Source: Endomicrobium sp.
GTDB lineage: Bacteria; Elusimicrobiota; Endomicrobiia; Endomicrobiales; Endomicrobiaceae
Length of the DNA: 46,618 nt
Reading direction: 5' to 3'
Assembly: GCA_031272265.1 (NCBI GenBank)
Contig: JAISUD010000025.1
Coordinates: 1 to 46,618 of the forward strand
The notes below the pieces were generated by a model, which searched no databases, was not told where the DNA came from, and was given only the letters and a program-made list of their open reading frames with translations. Made by a program: the position numbers and the translations under genes. The stretch's first letter is position 1. The number at the start of each line of letters is the position of its first letter. Below, piece by piece: positions 1-7,182 of the stretch.

Positions 1-139
1 AGCTATTGGCGCAAAATATTATATATTAACAAATTAACAAAATCAAAGAGACTGTAGTAAATGCAGCAAATGATTATATGACTACAAAATGTAAATGGAT
101 AAAGTACTCAAAGACTTAAGCAGATAATAAAAAAAGTTG

Positions 140-145
140 TATAAT
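140..145 (+). promoter_or_regulatory. Candidate -10 box upstream of the frameshifted small gene
   Basis: A perfect TATAAT lies 22 bases before the ATG at 167. The only -35-like hexamer at a usable distance is TTAAGC at 116-121 with an 18-base spacer, which is poor. This is sequence reading only. Confidence 0.3.
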
Positions 146-166
146 ATTAGCGTGAGAACCGTCAGA

Positions 167-537
167 ATGCAGAACAAAGAAAGTCCTCAATTCCCGCATA
201 ACACAAATGCCAGAAAGCCCCTTATTTTGGGATTTTAGTCGTTGTTGGAGTTGTAATTGGGTTAGCAATTTTTTTAGAGACAAATTTTGGACGCGTAAAC
301 AAGCTGAGAACTCAACGGCGTTATAGATCTAGAGTTGAAGAAGTTGAAAAGTTAGAAGCCGAAAAGGAGATATTAGAAACTAGATTGACTAGACTGGAAA
401 AATTCTTAGATGAAGAGGAACGAGCATCATCTGTAAATGAAAAGAATCCGGCACTACCTCTGGTTAAGGAACCAGCATTACCTATAAATAGAGGGAATAC
501 AATACCGCCTCAACCATACACAAATGAATATTTGTAG
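167..537 (+). pseudogene. Frameshifted small membrane protein with a coiled coil
   Basis: An ATG at 167 opens a polar N-terminus (begins MQNKESPQFPHNTNARK) that stops at TAG 236-238. A second frame, open from 202, continues without a gap as a hydrophobic helix (ILVVVGVVIGLAIFLE, from about 232). It then becomes a charged heptad-like stretch rich in Glu, Lys and Leu, and a proline-rich tail ending at TAG 535-537. The second frame has no ATG, GTG or TTG start before the helix. The simplest reading is one gene of about 120 residues broken by a one-base frameshift near 225-235. The topology would be a short cytoplasmic tail, one membrane helix and an external coiled coil. I recognise no family. 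A programmed frameshift or sequencing error is possible, but there is no slippery run at the junction. Confidence 0.5.
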
Positions 538-1455
538 AATTTAGTCCCTGAATCTGAGATAGAATCATTATGAGAGAGGATACAGTTCTCTTTGCAGTGT
601 ATTAAAGAGTTATCTCTGTATCATGTGTATAACAAAGTTGACCTGACAAAATACTAAGACATTTAAAACAAACACTAGATCATTATAAAGAAGAAGAAAG
701 CAACATCCAAGATGAATTACAGGGGCACGGTCCGAGTAACAAGCCAAATATTAGAATTGCGGGCTGAGAAAAGAAGAATTGTATAAAAGATCACCTCAAT
801 TTTTCCCTCTCAATTTTTACTGGAACGAGTTCAAATCAGCAGTTGTAGAAAGAATCCAGTTTAATCCATAAGATGGTATCGGAACTCGGAACAATGATAG
901 AAGCACGGCAAGTGACGAAATATATAAGGTTGTACACTTGTAGGTATTGGGTTAAGTTCAAAAGAGTAGCGAACAAGTCATTTCTGAAACCAGAATCCGC
1001 CCAATAACTATACTGGAACAAGCGTATAATGGGAAAACATAGTACTGAAAGAAAGAATCAATTACACAGGTTTATTAAGACCATACTCCCGCTGCGCGGG
1101 AATGTTTGATTTGGAAGAAAAGAACATGCAATTAAATGCACAAAAAAAGCTAAAATAAGAAACTGTACAATTGCGATAAAACGGCTTTTCCAATCTGTAT
1201 TTTTTGAATTTATTTTACTGCGTGCGATAAAGAAGTTCATTATTATATCTCGGTTAAAATTGACGTTGACATTTTTTTGTTTTATAAATACTGATTTTAT
1301 TAAAAAGAAGAGATTGCGGTATTTTGCGCATTCTACTTTCCTCGTTAATCTTGCTTTTCTGCCGCTTTCATTTCTATTGTTTGTATTGCTAGACTGGAAG
1401 TTGATTTGCAAAAAGAGTTATAATCTTAATTGTAAAAGAGTTTATAAGTGAGCAA
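538..1455. other. Decayed or non-coding stretch
   Basis: No intact gene is visible. Short open stretches with charged, helix-like composition remain on the plus strand, for example 642-767 (contains HLKQTLDHYKEEES) and about 858-1010. They have no start codon or ribosome binding site and are separated by stops and frame changes. This looks like the worn remains of one or more coiled-coil genes continuing from the frameshifted gene upstream. The part from about 1080 on is more AT-rich and shows no convincing reading frame on either strand. Confidence 0.4.
1419..1424 (+). promoter_or_regulatory. Candidate -10 box for the rubredoxin-nifS operon
   Basis: TATAAT lies 46 bases before the rubredoxin ATG. 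The nearest -35-like hexamer, TTGATT at 1401-1406, leaves only a 12-base spacer, so the -35 is unclear. A leader of about 40 bases would end in the AAGGGAGG ribosome site at 1457-1464. Confidence 0.35.
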
Positions 1456-1470
1456 TAAGGGAGGATTTAT

Positions 1471-1629
1471 ATGGAGAAGTGGAAATGTCCTGCGTGCGGT
1501 TATATTTATGACGTGGCTTTAGGTATTCCTGAAAAAGGGATTGCCCCTGGAACTCCTTTTGAACAGCTTCCTGAGGATTGGGTGTGTCCGTTATGCGGCG
1601 TTTCTAAGGAGGATTTTAAAAGAGAGTAG
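1471..1629 (+). CDS. Rubredoxin
   Basis: A 52-residue one-electron carrier of the cytoplasm. It has two CxxCG-type knuckles, CPACGY near residue 6 and CPLCGV near residue 39, which together supply the four cysteines of an Fe(SCys)4 centre. The spacing and the typical aromatic and proline residues (YIYD, PGTPFEQLPEDWVCP) match the full-length rubredoxin family. The start is fixed by a strong AAGGGAGG site at 1457-1464, 6 bases upstream. It is the first gene of a string with the NifS-like gene (10-base gap). In anaerobes rubredoxin is the usual electron donor to flavodiiron proteins, superoxide reductase and rubrerythrin, all encoded within the next 5.5 kb, so that role is inferred here. Confidence 0.95.
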   Translation: MEKWKCPACGYIYDVALGIPEKGIAPGTPFEQLPEDWVCPLCGVSKEDFKRE

Positions 1630-1639
1630 GAGAGAGTCT

Positions 1640-2878
1640 ATGAAACGGGTATATTTGGATAACCAGTCAAACACTAAACTTGACGAGAGAGTGTTTAACA
1701 ACATGAAACCGTTTTTTACCGAGTATTATGGAAATCCTCAAAGCATCTATTCTCTTGGAACTGTTTCCAAAGATGCGCTTGAAACAGCAAGGGCAAAAGT
1801 TGCAAATTTAATTAACGCGACTGCTAAGGAGATTGTTTTTACTTCCTGTGGTACGGAATCAAATAACCTAGCGGTAAAAGGCATTGCAGGTGCTTTAAAA
1901 GCGGGCGGCAGACATATTATTGTCTCTTCAATTGAGCATTTTTCAATTTTAAACTCTGTAAAGAGGCTCGAGAAAGAAGGTTTTGAAATAAGCTTCGTTC
2001 CAGTTGATGGTAAAGGCAATGTAGACGACTCAGCGTTGAAGAAGTGCTTGCGGAAGGATACTATTTTAGTATCCGTGCAGTACGCTAATCCCGAGATAGG
2101 CACTATACAAGATGTGAAAAAGTTAGTATCTGTGGTTAAACAAAGTTGCAACGCCGGCAAGTTTATAGCTTTTCATACCGACGCGGTTGCCGCCTGCGGA
2201 GTAGTTCCCGTAGATGTTAAAGATTTGGGAGTTGACGCTTTAACTTTTTCAGCTTCGGTGATGCACGGTCCTAAAGGCGCGGCAGCTTTGTATATTAAAG
2301 AAGGTTTGAAGATTAATCCGCAGATAGAAGGCGGAGTTCAGGAAAATTCTAGACGTTCAGGAACTGAAAATCTACCGGCTATTGTGGGTTTTGGAAAAGC
2401 TTGTGAGATAGCTAAAGAGGAACTTGCGGATAACAATAAATTTATCCGCAGACTGCGAGATAAATTGACTAACGGACTTCTCAATAAAATTGAGCATATT
2501 TATTTAAACGGCGATATGGAGAACCGTTTATCGGGAAATGTAAATTTTTCAATAGAATTTGTTGAAGGAGAAGCGTTGTTTTTACTTTTAGATGCTAAGG
2601 GTATTATGGCGGCCAGTGGTTCTTCCTGTGCTAGTAAAGATCTTAAACTTTCGCATGTTTTAAGAGCTATAAATGTTGACTCTGCCGTCGGACAGGGTTC
2701 TATTTTGTTTACTTTGTCAAAATTTAATACGGAAGAAGAAATAGATTATGTTTTAGAAGAATTCCCGGATATTGTTAAACGTTTAAGAGATATGTCACCG
2801 CTGTATTCTCATTTTATACGCACCGGCGAAAGAAAATCAGCGGGTCCCGGAGCGGATTTTGACGGCCATAGTCATTAA
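1640..2878 (+). CDS. nifS: NifS/IscS-like cysteine desulfurase homologue lacking the PLP lysine
   Basis: The 412-residue class V aminotransferase fold is full length. ATG 1640 is chosen because AGGAGAG (1628-1634) precedes it; the frame is open further upstream but overlaps rubredoxin. Conserved parts are TESNNLAVKG, the PLP-stacking His (IEHFS, His100), the Asp of HTDAV (Asp181), GPKG, and the persulfide Cys in SGSSCAS (Cys330). The Schiff-base lysine is replaced: where the family has SGHK or SASK before xxGPKG, this protein reads SASVMHGPKG, so Val207 (GTG 2258-2260) stands at the position of E. coli IscS Lys206. The IscS Gln183 position is Ala184. The frame is otherwise undamaged. Family membership is secure, but ordinary desulfurase activity is doubtful. 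It may be a pseudo-enzyme or an early missense pseudogene. A NifU scaffold gene follows. Confidence 0.9.
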   Translation: MKRVYLDNQSNTKLDERVFNNMKPFFTEYYGNPQSIYSLGTVSKDALETARAKVANLINATAKEIVFTSCGTESNNLAVKGIAGALKAGGRHIIVSSIEHFSILNSVKRLEKEGFEISFVPVDGKGNVDDSALKKCLRKDTILVSVQYANPEIGTIQDVKKLVSVVKQSCNAGKFIAFHTDAVAACGVVPVDVKDLGVDALTFSASVMHGPKGAAALYIKEGLKINPQIEGGVQENSRRSGTENLPAIVGFGKACEIAKEELADNNKFIRRLRDKLTNGLLNKIEHIYLNGDMENRLSGNVNFSIEFVEGEALFLLLDAKGIMAASGSSCASKDLKLSHVLRAINVDSAVGQGSILFTLSKFNTEEEIDYVLEEFPDIVKRLRDMSPLYSHFIRTGERKSAGPGADFDGHSH

Positions 2879-2901
2879 AACTCCTGAGGAGAATTTTTGC
2901 G

Positions 2902-2925
2902 ACGCGCTGTTTTTCAGCGCGTTTT
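2902..2925 (+). terminator. GC-rich hairpin with short T run between nifS and nifU
   Basis: An 8-bp perfect stem ACGCGCTG/CAGCGCGT closes a TTTTT loop and is followed by only four T. It could terminate part of the transcription after nifS or lower nifU expression. The T tract is too short for a confident intrinsic terminator. Confidence 0.45.
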
Positions 2926-2981
2926 AAGGTGTTGAGAAGATAGAGTTTGTTGTTAAATTTAGAAATAGTGAGGGATTGTTG

Positions 2982-3353
2982 ATGGCGTTTTATTCGGAAA
3001 AAGTTATGGAACATTTCGCAAATCCGCGTAATGTCGGGGAAATAAAAGACGCTGACGGTGTTGGAGAAGTAGGAAATCCCGTATGTGGCGATATGATGAC
3101 TTTTTATATAAAAGTTGATAATAATAGAATTAAAAACGTAAGGTTTAAAACTTTCGGCTGCGGTGCAGCGATAGCCGTTTCTTCTATCGTTTCGGAAATG
3201 GCTCTCGGAAAAACGCTTGAAGAGGTGATGAATCTTACAAACGCGGACGTCGCAAAGGCTTTAGGCGGACTTCCTCCTAATAAAATGCATTGTTCTAATT
3301 TAGGAGCGGACGCGCTACATAAAGCTATTGAAAACTATAAAAGCAAGAAATGA
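2982..3353 (+). CDS. nifU: Fe-S cluster scaffold NifU/IscU
   Basis: This 123-residue IscU-type scaffold domain assembles Fe-S clusters from persulfide sulfur and iron. All three ligand cysteines are present: Cys35 in GNPVCGD with the adjacent Asp37, Cys60 in FGCGAA, and Cys104 in KMHCSN. His103 and Lys101 are also in place. Two TTG codons (2976, 2979) precede the ATG at 2982. I chose the ATG because the GAGGG site at 2970-2974 then lies 7 bases upstream. The protein ends after the scaffold domain, so it lacks the ferredoxin-like and C-terminal Nfu parts of the long Azotobacter NifU. It sits 103 bases after the NifS-like gene and was presumably partnered with it. That is notable because that desulfurase has lost its PLP lysine while the scaffold looks intact. 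Confidence 0.93.
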   Translation: MAFYSEKVMEHFANPRNVGEIKDADGVGEVGNPVCGDMMTFYIKVDNNRIKNVRFKTFGCGAAIAVSSIVSEMALGKTLEEVMNLTNADVAKALGGLPPNKMHCSNLGADALHKAIENYKSKK

Positions 3354-3355
3354 TA

Positions 3356-3377
3356 TAAAAACGACAGCGTTGTTTTT
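3356..3377 (+). terminator. Weak hairpin after nifU
   Basis: An AAAAACG...CGTTGTTTTT inverted repeat with an ACAG loop and one bulged G is followed by a mixed AT run. It lies 3 bases after the nifU stop. The stem is short and AT-rich, so termination is uncertain. Confidence 0.3.
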
Positions 3378-3448
3378 AATTTACGCTTAATTATTTATTG
3401 AAATGTAGAAATATGTTGTTTAAACTAAATGTAAATTGGGTAGAAAGC

Positions 3449-3655
3449 ATGAAAAATGGTAATGCGTCTAAACGTCAAAATTGTTGTTGTCCGCATTGTG
3501 AAACTGAATTAAAGAATAGATGTTTGAGTCCTGAGTTCTGCGAGCCTTGTTATATCAGCAGTAAGAACAGCAGCGTTAAAATATGCCCTGTTTGCAAGTC
3601 TGAATACGCGAATGAATACGAGAAATGTCCCGCCTGCGCGGCGTCTAAAAAATAA
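3449..3655 (+). CDS. Small cysteine-rich zinc-ribbon protein
   Basis: A 68-residue hypothetical protein with eleven cysteines. The pairs are CCCPHC (residues 13-18), CLSPEFCEPC in the middle, and CPVC and CPAC near the end. The two final CxxC knuckles about 13 residues apart are typical of a zinc ribbon. The first half could bind a second metal. The frame is open back to a TTG at 3398, but that start has no ribosome site and the extension is not conserved-looking, so ATG 3449 is preferred (weak GAAAG upstream). It lies between nifU and the flavodiiron gene and may act in metal handling or redox there, but no function can be assigned. Confidence 0.6.
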   Translation: MKNGNASKRQNCCCPHCETELKNRCLSPEFCEPCYISSKNSSVKICPVCKSEYANEYEKCPACAASKK

Positions 3656-3671
3656 CGGCTTATTTTTTAGA
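3644..3671 (+). terminator. Perfect AT-rich 12-bp inverted repeat over the stop codon
   Basis: TCTAAAAAATAA and TTATTTTTTAGA are exact reverse complements around a CGGC loop, and the TAA inside the left arm is the stop of the zinc-ribbon gene. The T6 run is inside the right arm. It can act as a bidirectional AT-rich terminator or processing hairpin. Confidence 0.45.
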
Positions 3672-3766
3672 GTGATTTAAGGGACAGAGGAGAGCTTTTT
3701 ATTTTGAGTTTTACGGAAATAATTTTTTAATCGGACTTTTATTTTTGATTAAAAAAGAGGAGTTTT

Positions 3767-4963
3767 ATGCCGGCAAGATTATTAAAAGACGGAGTTTACG
3801 CGGTAGGAGCGGTGGATTGGAACGAGAGAAATTTTCACGGGCACACTTATGTAACAAGAAGAGGCGTTACTTATAATTCTTATTTGATTGTGGACGATAA
3901 AATTACCTTGATTGATACGGTGCGCAAGGGTTTTGAAAAAACTCTGATAGAAAATATAAACAGCATTGTGAGGGTTTCAAAAATAGACGTAATAATAATC
4001 AATCATATTGAGCCGGATCATTCTGGCGCGTTTCCTGAAGTATTGAAATTATGTCCCGGCGCAAAAATTTACGGAACGGAAAGAGCTAAACAAGGACTTT
4101 TAAAATATTACGGATTAAGCGGTGATTGGACTTCTGTAAGTTCTGGACAAAGTTTAAATATCGGTAAAAGAACTTTGAATTTTATAGATACACCTATGGT
4201 GCATTGGCCTGATAATATGTTTACGTATTCTCCTTACGACAAAATCTTGTTTTCAAACGACGCTTTTGGCCAGCATTATGCAACGGATAAAATTTTTGAC
4301 GACGAAGTTGACTTTGCTTCTTTAATGGACGAAGCGCAAAAGTATTACGCGAATATACTCTGGCCTTTTAATGCAATTATCTCTGGCAAACTTTCTGCCA
4401 TAAGTAAACTAAATCTTAGTATTGATTTTATATCTCCCAGCCACGGGCTTGTATGGCGCAAGTATGTTTCTGAAATTATGCGGAAATATTTTTATTGGTC
4501 GTCTCATTCTTGCAAAAGTAGAATTGCTGTCGTGTATGAAACGATGTGGAATTCTACTGCAAAAATGGCGGAGAAAATTGTTGAAGGTATGATTTCAGAA
4601 GACGTTGAAGTTGCTTTATTTGACGTAACAAAAAACGACAGAACTGATATCGCAGCCTATATGCTTGACGCTGAGGGCTGGGTTTTTGGTTCGTCCACGC
4701 ACGACGGTGAAATGCTTCCTGTTATAGCGGGTTTTTTACATTTTATTAAGGGTTCAAAAGCTAAAAAGCGAATGTCATTTGTGTTCGGGTCCTACGGTTG
4801 GAGTGGGGAAGCGGTTAAATGTATAGAAAATATAGTTTCAAGCGTCAGCGCTTTGTCGCCGTCTTTAAAAGTCGTTTTTAATCCGACAAGCGTGGAGCTT
4901 GATAAATGTTTTGAAATGGGTAGAGCTTTTGCCGTGAAAATAAAAAATGAAAATACAACGTGA
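3767..4963 (+). CDS. fprA: Flavodiiron protein (oxygen/NO reductase, FprA type)
   Basis: A 398-residue cytoplasmic class A flavodiiron protein that reduces O2 to water (or NO to N2O) with electrons usually from rubredoxin. Residues 1-250 form a metallo-beta-lactamase-like domain with the diiron ligands in order: HIEPDH at residues 80-85, His in MVHWPDN, Asp in FSNDAFG and His in SPSHGLVW. From about residue 255 a flavodoxin domain starts (VVYETMWNSTAKMAE) with the FMN phosphate loop and later FGSYGWSGEA. The start has a good AGAGGAG site. There is no fused rubredoxin domain; the free rubredoxin at 1471 and the superoxide reductase 90 bases downstream make a complete oxygen-scavenging set. Confidence 0.95.
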   Translation: MPARLLKDGVYAVGAVDWNERNFHGHTYVTRRGVTYNSYLIVDDKITLIDTVRKGFEKTLIENINSIVRVSKIDVIIINHIEPDHSGAFPEVLKLCPGAKIYGTERAKQGLLKYYGLSGDWTSVSSGQSLNIGKRTLNFIDTPMVHWPDNMFTYSPYDKILFSNDAFGQHYATDKIFDDEVDFASLMDEAQKYYANILWPFNAIISGKLSAISKLNLSIDFISPSHGLVWRKYVSEIMRKYFYWSSHSCKSRIAVVYETMWNSTAKMAEKIVEGMISEDVEVALFDVTKNDRTDIAAYMLDAEGWVFGSSTHDGEMLPVIAGFLHFIKGSKAKKRMSFVFGSYGWSGEAVKCIENIVSSVSALSPSLKVVFNPTSVELDKCFEMGRAFAVKIKNENTT

Positions 4964-5050
4964 AATTTGAAAGGGATATTTATTAGAGTTGAATTTCCTG
5001 CAACGGAAAGTAGCGGAAGTCTGGATTTTATTTTTAAAAAGGAGCATAAT

Positions 5051-5494
5051 ATGAAAGGGTTAGTATGTAAAATGTGCGGTTATGTCTCTTTAAGCGGAGA
5101 CGAGAAACAATGCCCTATTTGTCAGATGAAGAATGTTTTTGAATTGAAAGAGGAGGCTTATAAAACGCCGGACTTTAAGGCAGTTTCAGGTGAGACTGAG
5201 AAAAAGCATATACCTGCGTTTACGGTAGTTGAGGAATGCGGTTTACTTCCGGAGGCAGGCTGTTTAGATGTTCACGTGAAAATCGGAGAGATTCTCCATC
5301 CTATGCTTTCCCAGCATTATATAACTGAAATAACTTTTTATATTAATAATAAATTCATAGGGAACGTTATGTTTACACCTGAGGTTAATCCTGCCGCCGT
5401 TGTGCATTTAAAAGGCGGTGCAAAAGGCAAAGTTCAAGTTGTAGAAAATTGTAGTTTACACGGCAGATGGTTTAACGAAGTGGATATAAAATAA
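5051..5494 (+). CDS. Superoxide reductase (desulfoferrodoxin-like)
   Basis: A 147-residue enzyme that reduces superoxide to hydrogen peroxide without making O2. The catalytic Fe(His)4(Cys) centre is complete: His in KKHIPAF, HPM and HYI in the LHPMLSQHYI stretch, and Cys and His in CSLHGRW. The N-terminal 35 residues carry CKMCGY and CPICQM. Two CxxC pairs of this kind resemble a rubredoxin/rubrerythrin metal site more than the CxxC...CC site of classical desulforedoxin domains. ATG 5051 is chosen because AAAGGAGC lies 6 bases upstream; the frame is open to 4967 but without a ribosome site. It follows the flavodiiron gene and is likely co-transcribed. Peroxide formed would be handled by rubrerythrin at 6434. 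Confidence 0.94.
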   Translation: MKGLVCKMCGYVSLSGDEKQCPICQMKNVFELKEEAYKTPDFKAVSGETEKKHIPAFTVVEECGLLPEAGCLDVHVKIGEILHPMLSQHYITEITFYINNKFIGNVMFTPEVNPAAVVHLKGGAKGKVQVVENCSLHGRWFNEVDIK

Positions 5495-5681
5495 GGGAAC
5501 GGGCGCGTAGGCAACATGATCATGAGTTCCAGTACCGTGCGGACGTAATAGATAAAGATAACGATATAGACAAACTTAAATTTAGAGATTAAAAACTTAA
5601 GACTTCAACGAAACAACAAACGTTCTTATGGATGAACTCTCTCAGAAAATCTAGAGTTAGAGAGTATATAAACATATAAAC
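5495..5681 (+). other. Decayed coiled-coil remnant
   Basis: There is no intact gene. One frame contains the helix-like string EIKNLRLQRNNKRSYG (about 5586-5633), then a stop, then TLSENLELESI before another stop. This looks like a worn-out coiled-coil coding piece resembling the remnants at 541-1050 and 9039-10282. Confidence 0.3.
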
Positions 5682-5831
5682 ATGAGAAAAACTTTAGGTA
5701 GTTTTATTTGTATATACCTGTTGGCGCGATGCACACCTACACAATCACAACTAGAAATAAAGAAAAGCAAGTACGACGAAGACATTCAAGGGGTTAAAGT
5801 CCATGAGAGAATTATTCGGGTCGAGGGATAA
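5682..5831 (+). CDS. Candidate small exported protein with imperfect lipobox
   Basis: A 49-codon ORF beginning MRKTLGSFICIYLLARC: a two-base charged N-terminus, a short hydrophobic core and a cysteine at residue 17. That would be the lipidation site of a lipoprotein, but the -1 residue is Arg, which signal peptidase II does not favour. The mature part is 32 residues, polar and charged. There is no clear ribosome site (only GAGAG about 15 bases upstream). Its last 29 bases overlap the next small ORF in another frame. It resembles in plan the exported proteins at 10722-12388 but is shorter. It may be a truncated relic. Confidence 0.35.
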   Translation: MRKTLGSFICIYLLARCTPTQSQLEIKKSKYDEDIQGVKVHERIIRVEG

Positions 5832-5910
5832 CGGTGGCAGGATCACTTATGCTCTGATGTTCCTCCCCATATTTTTAGTAATTGCTGGTGCCTGTATTTG
5901 TTGGGGGTGA
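5803..5910 (+). CDS. Candidate tiny single-helix membrane protein
   Basis: A 35-codon ORF (begins MRELFGSRDNGGR) whose second half is one hydrophobic helix (ALMFLPIFLVIAGACICWG) ending in Trp-Gly. The AAGGGG site at 5789-5794, 8 bases before ATG 5803, is convincing. The ORF overlaps the 3' end of the upstream small exported ORF by 29 bases. The Arg-Asp-rich N-terminus would stay in the cytoplasm. I recognise no family. Small hydrophobic peptides of this type can be toxins or lysis accessories, but nothing here proves it. Confidence 0.4.
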   Translation: MRELFGSRDNGGRITYALMFLPIFLVIAGACICWG

Positions 5911-6375
5911 AAAGTTTGATATAAAGTTAAGGAGATAGAAACTAATAATCTTAGCATGTATAAGTACTCTATGCGACAATCCTAGCTCTTGCCTTTGCGA
6001 CGGACGCATACTAAGAGAAAAATTGCAAAAATAAACGATAATGAGTTGTACCAAAAAATGCCTCCTTAGAGTAACGGAAAATCTTTCACGATTGTTTAAC
6101 TTATAATTGTTTTTTTAATAGTTTTTCAGATTGAAATGCGCTAAATTGCTGGAATTTAATTAAAGTTTGTATGTGTTGTAAAAATATGCGAGTGCGCTGA
6201 ATTAGATTAGCGATAGAGCCGTATAATCAAGCATGTTTCTCCTTTGATTTGTGTTTTTGCCCAGCGTACTTGCCCTGAGTGGGACATATTCTATCGGCAG
6301 GACTTATAAAAATAGCAAGCAAAGTTATAAATCAGTGTAAGCAGTAAAAATTGAAAACAAAGGAGAGTGAGGGAT
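5911..6375. other. Intergenic stretch without a supported gene
   Basis: Only short broken frames are present. One plus-strand piece near 6283-6348 reads VGHILSAGLIKIASKVINQ before its stop but has no start or ribosome site. The region looks like decayed coding DNA merging into the rubrerythrin promoter region. Confidence 0.35.
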
Positions 6376-6406
6376 TTGAACTAAACAATTTTGTTATTTT
6401 TATAGT
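6376..6406 (+). promoter_or_regulatory. Candidate promoter of rubrerythrin
   Basis: TTGAAC (6376-6381) and TATAGT (6401-6406) are separated by 19 bases and lie 28 bases before the rubrerythrin ATG. The spacer is long, so confidence is modest. Confidence 0.35.
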
Positions 6407-6433
6407 TTAATTATCGGAAGGAGGTGTTAAATT

Positions 6434-7012
6434 ATGGCGAAATCGGTTAAGGGAACAAATACGGAGAAAAATTTGCTAAAGTCGTTCGCAGGCGAATCTC
6501 AGGCGAGAATGAGGTATACTTATTTTGCCTCAAAAGCGAAAAAAGAGGGTTTTGAACAAATTTGCGCAATTTTCAAGGATACCGCTGACAATGAGAAAGA
6601 ACACGCTGAAAGGTTTTTTGGATTTCTGGAAGGAGGTTCTCTTGAAATTTCCGCGGTTTTCCCCGCTGGGAGCGTAAAAAGTACGATTGAAAATTTAAGA
6701 TTTGCAACCGCGGGTGAGAATGAAGAACATTCAAAGGTGTATCCTGAAGCGGCGAAGACTGCCGAGGAAGAAGGTTTCCCTGAAATAGCGGAATGTTTCA
6801 GAAAAATCGCCATTGCCGAGAAATACCACGAAACGAGATATTTAAAAATTCTAGATAATCTTGAAAACGACAGAGTTTTCAAAAAAGGTGCTTTTGTAAG
6901 ATGGAGATGCCGCAACTGCGGTTATGTGTATGAAAGTAAAGAGGCTTTGGATAAATGCCCAGCATGTTTGCACGTTAAAGCTTATATGGAGAAGCTGGTT
7001 GATGATTTTTAA
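6434..7012 (+). CDS. rbr: Rubrerythrin (NADH/rubredoxin-dependent peroxidase)
   Basis: A 192-residue cytoplasmic diiron peroxidase of anaerobes. The ferritin-like four-helix domain (residues 1-145) has the paired ExxH and Glu ligands: NLLKSFAGESQARMRY in helix 1, DNEKEHAERFF in helix 2, AGENEEHSKVYPE in the middle, and IAEKYHETRY in the last helix. A C-terminal rubredoxin-like domain carries CRNCGYVY and CPACLH (two CxxC pairs, from about residue 157). The length is normal for the family. The GGAAGGAGG ribosome site at 6416-6424 is near-perfect, suggesting strong expression. Together with rubredoxin, superoxide reductase and flavodiiron protein it completes the oxygen defence group. A candidate promoter sits just upstream, so it is probably a separate transcript. 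Confidence 0.96.
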   Translation: MAKSVKGTNTEKNLLKSFAGESQARMRYTYFASKAKKEGFEQICAIFKDTADNEKEHAERFFGFLEGGSLEISAVFPAGSVKSTIENLRFATAGENEEHSKVYPEAAKTAEEEGFPEIAECFRKIAIAEKYHETRYLKILDNLENDRVFKKGAFVRWRCRNCGYVYESKEALDKCPACLHVKAYMEKLVDDF

Positions 7013-7182
7013 AATAGTTTTTAGTAGATTGTCTCCTTTTTGTGTATTTTTTGATACGGAAAATGTGTATACGTTGGCAGTCCAGTGTGTTAAGGAGGCG
7101 GTTCTTTTCAGTATGTCGCTGTTTTTTATGCGTTTGACTTGTTTAATGCGCCGGAATAAAATTTCGTGGAAAGTAGGGTAAA

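Noticed and set aside
1401-1424. TTGATT/TATAAT as a full promoter before rubredoxin
   Set aside because: The spacer is only 12 bases, too short for sigma-70; only the -10 is kept as a candidate.
1747-2160. 137-codon minus-strand ORF inside nifS
   Set aside because: It lies wholly antisense to a conserved gene and has no ribosome site or recognisable protein features.
6520-6915. 131-codon minus-strand ORF inside rubrerythrin
   Set aside because: Antisense shadow of a conserved coding frame.
6924-7181. 85-codon plus-strand ORF after rubrerythrin
   Set aside because: It overlaps the end of rubrerythrin in another frame and lacks a start site; composition is not protein-like.
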